In this document: piece by piece, positions 8,229 to 17,244 of the stretch
Numbering within the stretch: position 1 is the stretch's first letter
Layout: each line of letters begins with the position of its first letter
NCBI GenBank assembly: GCA_026390735.1
Contig: JAPLFJ010000006.1
Coordinates: 1-64,000 of the forward strand
DNA from: Ignavibacteriota bacterium
GTDB lineage: Bacteria > Bacteroidota > Ignavibacteria > Tepidaquicellales > Tepidaquicellaceae
Reading direction: 5' to 3'
DNA length: 64,000 nucleotides
Translations under genes and position numbers: made by a program
The notes under the pieces: generated by a model
What the model was told of the DNA's origin: nothing
Seen by the model: the letters and a program-made list of their open reading frames with translations, nothing else
Database searches by the model: none

Positions 8229-9905
8229 TTATTTCTTTTCTATCTTAGACCAGGAATCCTTTAAAGGTACGGTTCTGTTGAAGACAAGTTTATCATTTAT
8301 TGATAACGGGTCAACACAGAAGTATCCCTGTCTTACAAACTGGAACTTATCACCTATTTTTGCTTTTGCGAGTTCAGGTTCAATGTAACAGTTGCTTAAT
8401 ATATCCAAAGAATGAGGGTTCAGCAGTTCCTTAAAATCAAGTTCTTCATGTGATGATGGGTCTTCAATAGTGAACAATCTGTCGTACAATCTTATTTCAG
8501 CTTTAACTGCGTGCAGAGCAGATACCCAGTGTATTGTTCCTTTCACGCTTCTGGTACTTCCAGAACCGCTTTTTGTTTCAGGGTCGTGAGTACAGTGCAG
8601 TTCAACGATTTCACCAGCATCATTTTTTATTACTTCATTGCATTTAATTATATAGGCAGATTTCAGGCGTACTTCATTTCCAGGAGAAAGCCTGTGAAAC
8701 TTCTTATGCGGAACTTCCTGGAAATCATCCTGCTCAATGTAAATCTCTCTTGAAAAAGGAATGTTTCTTGAACCCATCGATTCGTCTTCGGGATTATTAA
8801 TTGTAGTAAGTTCTTCTGTTTGTCCTTCAGGATAGTTAGTTATGATTACTTTTACAGGATTCATAACTGCCATGACACGCGGTGCTTTCTTATTTAAATC
8901 TTCCCTAACACTGTGTTCAAGCAAGGCGACATCGGTCATTGCATCACGTTTAGCGACACCGACTTTATCTGCAAAGTTTCTGATTGATTCAGGAGTGTAT
9001 CCCCTTCTGCGAAGTCCGCATATAGTAGGCATACGCGGGTCATCCCATCCCGACACATACTTTTCCATTACGAGTTCGAGAAGTTTGCGTTTGCTCATAA
9101 CAGTATAAGTAAGGTTAAGGCGTGCAAACTCAATCTGTCTTGGAAGGTTTTCAAGATTAAGAGTTTTTAAGAACCAGTCGTACAACGGACGATGGACTTC
9201 AAACTCGAGAGTACACAATGAATGTGTTATTCCTTCAATCCAGTCGGACAACGGGTGAGCATAATCATACATAGGATAGATGCACCATTTATCACCTGTG
9301 TTGTGATGAGTAGCTTTCTTTATGCGATAAATCAAAGGGTCGCGCATATGCATATTAGGTGAAGCCATATCAATCTTTGCCCTTAAAGTAAGCGCACCAT
9401 CTTCATGCTTCCCTTCTCTCATTTCAGTGAAAAGTTTAAGGTTTTCATCGACAGAACGGTTCCTGTACGGCGAATTAATTCCCGGTTCAGTAGGAGTTCC
9501 TTTCTGGTTCTTTATCTCGCCTGCAGTGGAAGAATCGACGTAAGCATTTCCGTCTTTGATTAACTGAACGGCATAATCATAAAGTCTTTCGAAATATCCG
9601 GACGCATAGTACATTCTGTCATCCCAGTCGAAACCGAGCCATTTAACATCTTCGATAATGGAATCAACGTATTCAACATCTTCCTTTACGGGGTTTGTAT
9701 CGTCAAAACGGAGGTTACAGAGTCCCTGATAATCACGGGCGATACCGAAGTTCAGGCATATAGATTTAGCATGACCGATATGCAGGTAGCCGTTAGGTTC
9801 CGGCGGGAATCGTGTGTGCACTTTTCCATCGTTCTTGTTTTGCTTTAAATCCTCGTTTATAAACTCGCGAATAAAATTAGTCGGAGTATTTGTGTTTTCT
9901 TCCAT
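8229..9905 (-). CDS. glnS: Glutaminyl-tRNA synthetase
   Basis: 558 residues, close to the family norm. Class I motifs are intact: [13 protein letters not shown] with HIGH at 42-45, and VMSKRKL as the KMSKS loop near residue 270. The C-terminal anticodon-binding beta barrels are present ([23 protein letters not shown]). It charges tRNA-Gln directly with glutamine in the cytoplasm, so this lineage should not depend solely on the GatCAB route. It is followed downstream by the HU operon terminator and preceded by a toxin-antitoxin pair, with gltX next beyond it. Confidence 0.97.
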   Translation of the reverse strand: MEENTNTPTNFIREFINEDLKQNKNDGKVHTRFPPEPNGYLHIGHAKSICLNFGIARDYQGLCNLRFDDTNPVKEDVEYVDSIIEDVKWLGFDWDDRMYYASGYFERLYDYAVQLIKDGNAYVDSSTAGEIKNQKGTPTEPGINSPYRNRSVDENLKLFTEMREGKHEDGALTLRAKIDMASPNMHMRDPLIYRIKKATHHNTGDKWCIYPMYDYAHPLSDWIEGITHSLCTLEFEVHRPLYDWFLKTLNLENLPRQIEFARLNLTYTVMSKRKLLELVMEKYVSGWDDPRMPTICGLRRRGYTPESIRNFADKVGVAKRDAMTDVALLEHSVREDLNKKAPRVMAVMNPVKVIITNYPEGQTEELTTINNPEDESMGSRNIPFSREIYIEQDDFQEVPHKKFHRLSPGNEVRLKSAYIIKCNEVIKNDAGEIVELHCTHDPETKSGSGSTRSVKGTIHWVSALHAVKAEIRLYDRLFTIEDPSSHEELDFKELLNPHSLDILSNCYIEPELAKAKIGDKFQFVRQGYFCVDPLSINDKLVFNRTVPLKDSWSKIEKK

Positions 9906-9932
9906 TTTTATGTTGGTATTTATTATTATGAA

Positions 9933-10241
9933 CTATAATATATCTTTGTAATTTCTTGCACCATGTATAATCCGATGAATCAATATTGACTTCTCGCCGA
10001 TTGAATAAAATATTAAATAGTTTTGTACTATTAAATATCTATAACCCAAATTCATTATATCTTCATCTCTAGGTATCCTTCCAAGTAAAGGATTATTTGA
10101 AAGTAGTTCAAAATTGATCTCAAACATATTTGCCAATTCGTTTGCCGCTTTTATATTGTCATCTCCAATATATGATACAATTTCAGAGAAATCTTCTTCT
10201 GCAATTCTAAGTAACCTGACCTGGTATTTATCTTTTGCCAT
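9933..10241 (-). CDS. RelE/ParE-family toxin
   Basis: 102 residues with the typical ParE/RelE pattern: an N-terminal YQVRLLRIAEEDFSEIVSYI strand-helix, a central NPLLGRIPRDE segment, and C-terminal YLIVQNYLIFYSI followed by RIIHGARNYKDIL. Such toxins either cleave mRNA on the ribosome (RelE) or poison gyrase (ParE); the sequence does not decide which. Its start overlaps the antitoxin gene by 14 bases, the usual translational coupling. It sits between glnS and gltX. Confidence 0.88.
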   Translation of the reverse strand: MAKDKYQVRLLRIAEEDFSEIVSYIGDDNIKAANELANMFEINFELLSNNPLLGRIPRDEDIMNLGYRYLIVQNYLIFYSIGEKSILIHRIIHGARNYKDIL

Positions 10242-10500
10242 TTATTGATTTCCTGATATTAGACATAACCTGCTTAAATGGTCTCCCTTTATCTCCAGCA
10301 GCCTTTTGGTTTTGCGCTACAGATAATTTTCCCAGTAAATCTAATTTCAAGCTCAATTTAGAATAATGTCCCATAGACATTACTACCAAATCTCCTTCAC
10401 CATTTTTGGTAATAAATATTGGTTCGTTGCAACTATGAGCTAATTCAGAAATCTCATTAGACTTATTTCTTAAATCCGATATTGGTTTTATTATTGGCAT
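10228..10500 (-). CDS. Phd/YefM-family antitoxin
   Basis: 90 residues. The N-terminal DNA-binding fold matches Phd/YefM (PIIKPISDLRNKSNEISELA, then PIFITKNGEGDLVVMSMGHY). The C-terminal half should wrap the RelE/ParE toxin encoded next. The antitoxin comes first and overlaps the toxin gene. A 20-bp perfect palindrome just upstream (10523-10542) is the likely operator through which the complex represses its own operon. Confidence 0.9.
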   Translation of the reverse strand: MPIIKPISDLRNKSNEISELAHSCNEPIFITKNGEGDLVVMSMGHYSKLSLKLDLLGKLSVAQNQKAAGDKGRPFKQVMSNIRKSINGKR

Positions 10501-10522
10501 ATAATTATATTTGTATCAATAT

Positions 10523-10542
10523 TATATCATAATTATGATATA
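10523..10542. promoter_or_regulatory. Palindromic operator of the toxin-antitoxin operon
   Basis: TATATCATAATTATGATATA is a perfect 20-bp palindrome centred about 32 bp upstream of the antitoxin ATG. Autoregulation by Phd/YefM dimers at such a palindrome is the rule for these modules. Confidence 0.75.
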
Positions 10543-10582
10543 TGCAATGAAAAAAGACGACTGAGGATATTTAATTTGATAC

Positions 10583-12040
10583 TTATTTCAATTTTTCCAG
10601 TATTGCGTTAATTCTGGTGATTGTCTTATCTCTGCCTATGATATCGAGTATTTCGAAGATACCAGGGCCACCGCTTACTCCTGATGTTGCAAGACGCAAT
10701 GGATGGATGACGTTTCCGTTACCGACATTCATCTCGGCAGCTGTTTCGTGAAGTATTTTTTCGAAATCTTCCTTAACAGGATTTTCATAAGTGCTTATTT
10801 TCTCAGAGTATTTACTGAGAATTGCGGGCGATTCTTCTTTCCATCTTTTCTTTAATGCTGCTTCTTCATAGGATGCTGGTTCCTCAAAGAAGTACGAGCC
10901 TTTTTCGTAGAATTCCTGTACGAAAGAAACTCTTTCCTTCATAGCATGAATAACTTTAAGTAAATATTCATCTGAGTATTCGTTTCCTGAATACTTTGAT
11001 GTCTTTAAATCATCTCTTAGCATTTGAATTAACTCAGTATCAGATTTTCTTCTGAGATGTTCTGCGTTTAGCCAGTTTAGTTTTTCGATGTCGAATACTG
11101 CACCGGATTTATTGACTCTGTCGAGCGAGAAACTTTTTATTAATTCATCAATGTAATAGAACTCTTTATCGTCTCCAGCAGTCCAACCGAGCAGCGCAAT
11201 AAAGTTAATTAGAGCTTCGCTGAGGAAACCTTTTTTCCTGTAATCTTCCACTGCAACATCACCCTGACGTTTGCTTAATTTTGAACGGTCAGGATTTAAG
11301 AGCAATGGTAAATGTGCAAACACAGGTACATCCCATCCGAATGCTTCGTAAAGGAGCACATGTTTAGGTGTTGACGGAAGCCATTCTTCACCACGGATAA
11401 CGTGTGTTATCTTCATAAGATGGTCATCAATTACATTTGCCAGATGGTAAGTCGGGTAGTTATCGGATTTAATTAATACCTGATCATCAACTACTTCGCC
11501 AGAAAATTCAACATCACCACGTACATCATCTTTAAACTTAATTGTGGATGAAGGGTCCACGTTTAATCTAACAACATGAGGCATTCCCTTTGCAATATTT
11601 GCAGAGACTTCCTCATCTGAAAGTTGAAGACAACGTTTATCGTATTTAGTCTGATTTAGCTTTTGCTTTTGCTGCTCTTCGCGGAGAGCAGTTAGCCTTT
11701 CTGCTGAGCAGAAACAATAGTATGCTTTCTTCTTTTGCAGAAGTATATCAACATGTGTTTTATAAATATCGAGTCTTTCTGATTGATAGTACGGACCGTA
11801 ATCACCACCCTTTTCAGGACCTTCATCGTAATCGAGTCCAGCCCATTTAAGAGTAGCGATAAGGTTTTCAACAGCACCTTCTACTTTACGAGCCTGGTCT
11901 GTATCTTCTATTCTTACAATAAACTTACCGCCTGTATGGCGTGCAAACAGGTAGTTGTATAATGCCGTGCGTAAATTTCCTATGTGAATATATCCCGTTG
12001 GAGACGGAGCATATCTGACTCTTATTTCTTTATTTATCAT
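10583..12040 (-). CDS. gltX: Glutamyl-tRNA synthetase
   Basis: 485 residues. Class I motifs: PSPTGYIHIGNLRTALYNY (HIGN at 19-22 in place of HIGH, as usual for GluRS) and KLSKRQGD near residue 253. The C-terminal helical anticodon-binding region is complete. It makes Glu-tRNA-Glu; because glnS is also present the enzyme is probably discriminating. It lies upstream of the toxin-antitoxin pair and downstream of rsmI on the same strand. The 76-base gap to rsmI contains a 9-nt CACAGAG repeat. Confidence 0.97.
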   Translation of the reverse strand: MINKEIRVRYAPSPTGYIHIGNLRTALYNYLFARHTGGKFIVRIEDTDQARKVEGAVENLIATLKWAGLDYDEGPEKGGDYGPYYQSERLDIYKTHVDILLQKKKAYYCFCSAERLTALREEQQKQKLNQTKYDKRCLQLSDEEVSANIAKGMPHVVRLNVDPSSTIKFKDDVRGDVEFSGEVVDDQVLIKSDNYPTYHLANVIDDHLMKITHVIRGEEWLPSTPKHVLLYEAFGWDVPVFAHLPLLLNPDRSKLSKRQGDVAVEDYRKKGFLSEALINFIALLGWTAGDDKEFYYIDELIKSFSLDRVNKSGAVFDIEKLNWLNAEHLRRKSDTELIQMLRDDLKTSKYSGNEYSDEYLLKVIHAMKERVSFVQEFYEKGSYFFEEPASYEEAALKKRWKEESPAILSKYSEKISTYENPVKEDFEKILHETAAEMNVGNGNVIHPLRLATSGVSGGPGIFEILDIIGRDKTITRINAILEKLK

Positions 12041-12071
12041 GTTTCTTTAATTTATCTTTTTAAATTAATTC

Positions 12072-12108
12072 ACCACAGAGCACACAGAGAACACAGAGAA
12101 CACAGAGC
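12072..12108. repeat. 9-nt tandem repeat, CACAGAG type
   Basis: Four units of CACAGAGnn follow one another between gltX and rsmI (CACAGAGCA, CACAGAGAA, CACAGAGAA, CACAGAGCG). Similar units occur at 27837-27871 and, on the other strand, at 45823-45852, always between genes. Confidence 0.8.
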
Positions 12109-12116
12109 GTCAGTAA

Positions 12117-12845
12117 TTATAAGGAATTATCGATGACTATTACAAACTCCCCTTTTTCTTTAATCTTTGATATATCCTTATTCATTGCATCAACTCTGTT
12201 TCTATAAGTAGTTTCGTGTATCTTTGTCATCTCGCGGGATACGGATATATTCTTCGCGGAAAAATACTTATTCAGTTCAGATATTGTTTTTTTAATCCTG
12301 AACTTTGATTCGTAGATAACGAGTGCCATTTTAATTTCTTTCAGTTTCAATAAAACATTTTCCCTTCCTTTGAGCGGAAGGAATCCCTGAAAGAAGAACT
12401 TCTTGTTATTGAATCCTGACATTACGAGCGAATGAATCAACGCATTTGCACCAGGAACAGGAATAACCTTTATATCATTTGATACGCAATGAGATATAAC
12501 GATTGACCCGGGGTCCGATATGGCAGGAGTACCCGAATCACTTACCAGAGCGATTGCTTTACCTGATTTCAGTTCATCGATGAGAATATCCATCTTTTTA
12601 CTTTCAACCTGCGCATAATAACTCATCATTTTATTCTGAACATTGTACTTTCTAAGCAATATTGCCGTCACCCTTGTATCCTCACAGGCGATTAAATCAA
12701 CATTCTTAAGAATGTAAAGTGCCCTCAGAGAGACATCTTCAAGGTTGCCAATCGGCGTTGAAACGACATAAAGAGCGCCCTTTTCAACGGCAAAATCAGG
12801 GAACTTCTCTTTAAATGTATTGTCAATATTCTGTATATCAATCAT
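12117..12845 (-). CDS. rsmI: 16S rRNA (cytidine-1402-2'-O)-methyltransferase RsmI
   Basis: 242 residues, tetrapyrrole-methylase fold. Signature blocks: LYVVSTPIGNLEDVSLRALYIL near the N-terminus, CEDTR, and VSDSGTPAISDPG. RsmI adds the 2'-O-methyl group at C1402 of 16S rRNA using SAM. The protein is somewhat shorter than the E. coli enzyme (286 residues) and lacks part of the C-terminal extension, which is common in Bacteroidota. It starts the gltX/glnS strand cluster and is divergent from nrfH. Confidence 0.94.
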   Translation of the reverse strand: MIDIQNIDNTFKEKFPDFAVEKGALYVVSTPIGNLEDVSLRALYILKNVDLIACEDTRVTAILLRKYNVQNKMMSYYAQVESKKMDILIDELKSGKAIALVSDSGTPAISDPGSIVISHCVSNDIKVIPVPGANALIHSLVMSGFNNKKFFFQGFLPLKGRENVLLKLKEIKMALVIYESKFRIKKTISELNKYFSAKNISVSREMTKIHETTYRNRVDAMNKDISKIKEKGEFVIVIDNSL

Positions 12846-12993
12846 CGATGAATTTATACATAGGAATATTTATATAAAATGTAAAAGAGAGGGATTTCAG
12901 CAAATTATGTTTTTACACAAATGTTTAAAAACTTTAATGTCGGTTTACAGTAAATTTTGCACAATCGTATAATAACCATTCATCTATTATACA

Positions 12994-13024
12994 TTTGATT
13001 TTATGCATAGTATAATTATATTTG
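12994..13024 (+). promoter_or_regulatory. Bacteroidota-type promoter of nrfHA
   Basis: TTTG at 12994-12997 and TATATTTG at 13017-13024 are separated by 19 bases, matching the -33 TTTG / -7 TAnnTTTG consensus of Bacteroidota primary sigma factor. The nrfH ATG follows 28 bases later. Confidence 0.65.
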
Positions 13025-13052
13025 TAACAGACTTTATTATCTGATTACAGCT

Positions 13053-13646
13053 ATGGAAAAACTCAAACAATTTGTAAAGATTATATCTCCTCCAGAGACA
13101 TGGAAGCTACCTGTGATATTAGCAATCGGTATTTTAACCGGATTACTATTTCTTGTATTTTATGTAGGAAACGCTACATCATATTTATCTGACAAACCAG
13201 AGACCTGTGTTAATTGCCACGTAATGTTTCCGCAGTACACTTCCTGGCAGCACAGTTCACACGCAAGGGTTGCAACCTGTAATGATTGCCATGTCCCTCA
13301 CGATAATGTTATAAGGAAGTACATGTTCAAAGCGAGTGACGGCTTAAGACATACAACTATGTTTACACTACGGTTGGAACCTCAGGTAATTAAGATAAAA
13401 GAAGCAGGAAGAAACGTAGTTCAGGAAAACTGCGAAAGATGTCACCAGGGATTACTTGGTTATATGCATTCTGCGCAAAAGAACAAAGGGTATATAGTAG
13501 CAGATGACAAGGATGTATGCTGGAATTGTCATCAGGAAGTACCTCACGGAAAGGTAAGCAGTTTATCTTCATTTCCGAATGCAAGGTTACCAAAACTTGA
13601 TTCAGTTTTACCGGAGTGGTTAACAAAAGCGTTAGAGAAGAAATAA
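13053..13646 (+). CDS. nrfH: Cytochrome c nitrite reductase small subunit NrfH
   Basis: 197 residues. One N-terminal membrane helix (about 18-42) is followed by four CxxCH haem sites: CVNCH 52-56, CNDCH 76-80, CERCH 127-131 and CWNCH 156-160. NrfH is a NapC/NirT-family quinol dehydrogenase that feeds electrons from menaquinol to NrfA at the periplasmic face of the membrane. It lies 26 bases ahead of nrfA in the standard nrfHA order. Confidence 0.97.
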   Translation: MEKLKQFVKIISPPETWKLPVILAIGILTGLLFLVFYVGNATSYLSDKPETCVNCHVMFPQYTSWQHSSHARVATCNDCHVPHDNVIRKYMFKASDGLRHTTMFTLRLEPQVIKIKEAGRNVVQENCERCHQGLLGYMHSAQKNKGYIVADDKDVCWNCHQEVPHGKVSSLSSFPNARLPKLDSVLPEWLTKALEKK

Positions 13647-13672
13647 TTTCAAATACTTAAAATATTTTAGCA

Positions 13673-15148
13673 ATGAAACTTTCAGAAAAGATTAAAGAAA
13701 GACCCTGGCTCGGCTGGGTTCTTTACGGAGCAACAGTAATAGTAGTATTTTTAATCGGTTTACTGGGAAGCACAATTATTGAAAGAAGAAGTGAATCGAA
13801 TCAGATTGTACAAAATGTAAAACCCATCAAAGATTGGGAGCCCAAAAATGAAGTCTGGGGTGAAAACTATCCAAGGGAATACGAAACCTATCTGGCCACA
13901 CAGGATACAGGTTTTGCGAGCAAGCACGGTGGTTCCGCTACAATAGACATGCTTGAACGTTATCCTGATTTAATAGTACTATGGGCTGGATATGCATTTT
14001 CAAAAGAGTATAAACAAAGCAGAGGACATTATATGGCAGTAAAGGATATCAGAACCACTTTACGTACTGATGTTCCGCAGCCAGCAACGTGCTGGACATG
14101 CAAAAGTCCAGATGTTCCAAGACTTATGGACCAGCTTGGGATTGCAGAATTTTACAAAAAGCCATGGAAGGACCTCGGTTCTGAAGTTGTGAATTCGATT
14201 GGTTGCCAGGATTGCCACGACAATAAAACAATGAACCTAAGAATATCAAGACCTGCTCTGGTTGAAGCATTTCAAAGGCAGGGAAAAGACATCACGAAAT
14301 CCACTCATCAGGAAATGCGATCTTTAGTCTGTGCTCAATGTCACGTTGAATATTATTTCAAAGGAAAAGAAGAGAAATATTTAACATTCCCATGGGATAA
14401 AGGATTTACAGTTGAAGACATGGAAAAGTATTACGACGAAGTGGAACACGTAGACTGGGTACACAAACTCAGCAAAGCACCGATGCTTAAAGCACAGCAC
14501 CCTGATTATGAATTAAATCAGATGGGAATACACAGTCAGAGAGGACTTGCATGTGCAGATTGCCATATGCCATATAAGAGTGAAGGCGGGGTGAAGTTTA
14601 CAGACCACCACGTACAGAGCCCTTTAAATAATATAGCAAACTCCTGCCAGGTGTGTCACAGAGAGAGCGAAAACATTTTAAGAAACAACGTTTACGACAG
14701 GCAGGACAAGATATTTGAACTCGGAAACTTAACAACAAAAACTCTTTCAAAGGCACATATTGAAGCCAAGATTGCATGGGATAATGGTGCAACAGAAGAG
14801 CAGATGAAACCAATACTAAAATTAATAAGACAGGCACAATGGAGATGGGATTTTGTTGGAGCTTCACACGGAGGTTCTTTCCACGCACCGCTTGAATGTG
14901 CAAGAATACTAGGTAATTCAATTTTGAAGGGACAGGAAGCTTTAAATCTGCTGACTGAAGTACTGATTAAGTTAAACGTAAAGATGCCTGTACAATTACC
15001 CGATATTTCTTCAAAAATAAAAGCGCAGATTTATATCGGATTAAATATGGATAGTTTGTATAAAGCAAAATCCGTATTTTTGAATGAGACAATTCCTCAA
15101 TGGAATAAAGCAGCTAAAGACAAAGGGTACACAATATCAGGTTATTAA
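13673..15148 (+). CDS. nrfA: Ammonia-forming cytochrome c nitrite reductase NrfA
   Basis: 491 residues. Five haem sites are visible: the active-site CWTCK (140-144) plus CQDCH 178-182, CAQCH 220-224, CADCH 294-298 and CQVCH 325-329. The Lys-ligated catalytic haem is diagnostic for NrfA. The N-terminal hydrophobic segment (about 13-33) may be an uncleaved anchor or a signal peptide. The enzyme reduces nitrite to ammonium with six electrons in the periplasm, so the organism can probably carry out respiratory nitrite ammonification. A terminator-like hairpin follows. Confidence 0.98.
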   Translation: MKLSEKIKERPWLGWVLYGATVIVVFLIGLLGSTIIERRSESNQIVQNVKPIKDWEPKNEVWGENYPREYETYLATQDTGFASKHGGSATIDMLERYPDLIVLWAGYAFSKEYKQSRGHYMAVKDIRTTLRTDVPQPATCWTCKSPDVPRLMDQLGIAEFYKKPWKDLGSEVVNSIGCQDCHDNKTMNLRISRPALVEAFQRQGKDITKSTHQEMRSLVCAQCHVEYYFKGKEEKYLTFPWDKGFTVEDMEKYYDEVEHVDWVHKLSKAPMLKAQHPDYELNQMGIHSQRGLACADCHMPYKSEGGVKFTDHHVQSPLNNIANSCQVCHRESENILRNNVYDRQDKIFELGNLTTKTLSKAHIEAKIAWDNGATEEQMKPILKLIRQAQWRWDFVGASHGGSFHAPLECARILGNSILKGQEALNLLTEVLIKLNVKMPVQLPDISSKIKAQIYIGLNMDSLYKAKSVFLNETIPQWNKAAKDKGYTISGY

Positions 15149-15172
15149 AACATCATTATTAAATTAAGCTCT

Positions 15173-15208
15173 CCCTCTTTGCAATGAGAGATTGCGAAGG
15201 GGGTTTTT
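15173..15208 (+). terminator. Intrinsic terminator after nrfA
   Basis: CCCTCTTTGCAA (15173-15184) pairs with TTGCGAAGGGGG (15192-15203) using two G-U wobbles, and five T residues follow. It should end or attenuate the nrfHA message before the next gene. Confidence 0.75.
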
Positions 15209-15230
15209 ATAAACATAAAATTATTCAAGA

Positions 15231-16289
15231 GTGAGAAGATTATTACTTATTATTTTTCTATTTACAGTTACTGTATCATACGCACAGGAAACTAAACCTA
15301 CAGGTAAATTTAACGGTGTATTATTCGGAGATTACTTTTATAAAGCCGACGGAGACTCTTCAGGAAGTACAGGACAGTATTCACCTTACGGGAAAGACGT
15401 ACAGGGATTTACGATAAGAAGGACAAGACTGCATTACGAACATTATTTCAATGATGACTTTACGGGAAATTTCGGTATAGAAGCAAACGACGTTACAAAA
15501 ATAGATTCAAAGATGAGTTTTATTATATACGATGCAAATTTTGAATGGAAAAATGTAGTAAAGAATTCGAGTATATTATTCGGATTGATGCCAACTCCAA
15601 TGTTTGTATGGGGAGCATCAGAGGTAATGTACGGATACAGAGGAGTGGAAAAGACATTTGCAGATAAGAACGGCTTAGGTACTGCAGTAGATATAGGTGT
15701 AGCATTAAAGGGAAAGTTTGACAAAGACGGGAATTCAGGATACATGGCATTGATAGGAAACGGCAAAGGATTGCGTCCTGAAGTTTCAAAGTATGTAAAA
15801 ATTTATGGACAGGCATACACCAAGATATTCAAGAACTTTGTAGCCGAAGGATATTTTGATTATCAGTCGGGAGCTAACGAGCAATACAGGTACACAGTTA
15901 AGAGTGTTATTGGCTATAAAGCAAAACATAATGAATTTACTTTTGAGCCTGCATTCCAGGTCAGGAACAATGCAATCGCAGGAACGGAAGCACAGAACCC
16001 GTTTGGTTTTTCAGTGCACTCAAAATATAATTTACTTCGCAAGACTGATATGAATGAAACAGAAGTGATAAATGTATTTGCGAGGTATGATTACTTTGAC
16101 CCGAACAGTAATAACGGGCAGGCAGGATACAAAGAGAATTTCTTCAGTGCAGGATTAGATTTTCTTCCATTCCCGAATTTTCATATAATACCGAATCTCT
16201 GGTTGACTTCTTACAAGGATAAGAGTCCGGCAAGAGTATTGAGACCATCAGATATAGTTGCAAGAATGACATTCTGGTTTATATATTAA
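15231..16289 (+). CDS. Outer-membrane porin-like protein
   Basis: 352 residues with a GTG start, chosen because it gives a clean signal peptide (RRLLLIIFLFTVTVSYAQ). The mature part shows alternating aromatic/polar beta-strand patterns, RRTRLHYEHYFNDDFTGNFGIE, and a C-terminal aromatic residue (MTFWFIY), as in 16-18-strand outer-membrane porins of the phosphate-selective O/P type. The substrate is unknown. It follows nrfA across a terminator and may still belong to the nitrite-respiration cluster. The rlmB start is 12 bases after its stop. Confidence 0.7.
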   Translation: MRRLLLIIFLFTVTVSYAQETKPTGKFNGVLFGDYFYKADGDSSGSTGQYSPYGKDVQGFTIRRTRLHYEHYFNDDFTGNFGIEANDVTKIDSKMSFIIYDANFEWKNVVKNSSILFGLMPTPMFVWGASEVMYGYRGVEKTFADKNGLGTAVDIGVALKGKFDKDGNSGYMALIGNGKGLRPEVSKYVKIYGQAYTKIFKNFVAEGYFDYQSGANEQYRYTVKSVIGYKAKHNEFTFEPAFQVRNNAIAGTEAQNPFGFSVHSKYNLLRKTDMNETEVINVFARYDYFDPNSNNGQAGYKENFFSAGLDFLPFPNFHIIPNLWLTSYKDKSPARVLRPSDIVARMTFWFIY

Positions 16290-16301
16290 ATAATATTTCA
16301 T

Positions 16302-17048
16302 ATGATAATAATAGGTAAAAACCCGATACTTGAGACACTCAGGTCAAATCCGAAGGATCTGACAAAGATAATATTTATGAAGAATATGAAGCCCGAACCG
16401 AGAATGAAAGAGATACTCGGACTTGCGAATGCGAACAACATCAGCATTATATCTCTGCACAAGAATGACTTTGAGAAATATTTTCAGAGCAAAGACAAGC
16501 GCGAAGGAATTTCGCAGGGAATGATTGGTTTTATGAAAGACTTTGAGTATACACCTTTGAAGGAATTAATCAGCATGACTGAGAAAGTGGACAATCCCCT
16601 GCTGATAATACTTGATGAGATAACAGACCCGCATAATTTCGGAGCGATAATACGTTCGGCTGTTTGTCTTGGGGCTAACGGTATAATTATTCCGCGTCAT
16701 AATTCTGCGGAAGTGAATCATACAGTGATAAAGACCTCTTCGGGAGCAGTGAATTACATTCCTATTGCGATGGAGACGAACCTGAACAATGTAATAAAGT
16801 TATTAAAGCAGAATGCATTTACAGTGATTGGGACAGACGCACAGGCAACGACAACTACGTTCGATGCAAAATTGAAGAAGGCAATTTGTCTGATAGTAGG
16901 AAGCGAAGGCAGCGGAATAAGATTATCGCTGAAGAACAACTGTGATGAACTGGTAAAAATACCAATGTCAGGCGGGTTTGATTCGCTGAATGCGTCGGTA
17001 TCGACGGCAGTGTTTTTGTATGAGATAATGAGACAGAAGAAATCGTAA
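16302..17048 (+). CDS. rlmB: 23S rRNA 2'-O-ribose methyltransferase of the TrmH/SpoU family, RlmB-like
   Basis: 248 residues. An N-terminal substrate-binding domain (IIIGKNPILETLRSNPKDLTKI) precedes the SpoU knot domain with motif 1 LDEITDPHNFGAIIRSA, motif 2 LIVGSEGSGI, and motif 3 IPMSGGFDSLNASVSTAV. RlmB methylates G2251 in the 23S peptidyl-transferase loop. The family name is secure; the exact target position is inferred from overall architecture. It lies 12 bases after the porin gene. Confidence 0.92.
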   Translation: MIIIGKNPILETLRSNPKDLTKIIFMKNMKPEPRMKEILGLANANNISIISLHKNDFEKYFQSKDKREGISQGMIGFMKDFEYTPLKELISMTEKVDNPLLIILDEITDPHNFGAIIRSAVCLGANGIIIPRHNSAEVNHTVIKTSSGAVNYIPIAMETNLNNVIKLLKQNAFTVIGTDAQATTTTFDAKLKKAICLIVGSEGSGIRLSLKNNCDELVKIPMSGGFDSLNASVSTAVFLYEIMRQKKS

Positions 17049-17076
17049 ATATCTTAGCAAACAATAAAGAAAAGTA

Positions 17077-17241
17077 TTATGTATCTTTATTGCCGGATTC
17101 TTCCTTTTCTTTATCTTCCATCTTTTCGAGAGGTTTCTCCACAAACTTTTTATGAAGCACTGTTACCGATGTTAAAAAAGTTACTATCATTATTACTACC
17201 GAGACAATGATAACCATTGCCCATATTCCGCTATCGTCCAT
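17077..17241 (-). CDS. 54-residue single-pass membrane protein
   Basis: The minus strand from 17241 reads MDDSGIWAMVIIVSVVIMIV and continues with TFLTSVTVLHKK, then a charged tail rich in Glu and Lys. There is one predicted membrane helix (about 6-29). The start codon lies three bases after the stop of the lipoprotein hydrolase gene, so translation is likely coupled. I do not recognise a family. Its size and charged cytoplasmic tail are typical of small accessory membrane proteins. Confidence 0.6.
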   Translation of the reverse strand: MDDSGIWAMVIIVSVVIMIVTFLTSVTVLHKKFVEKPLEKMEDKEKEESGNKDT

Positions 17242-17244
17242 ATA

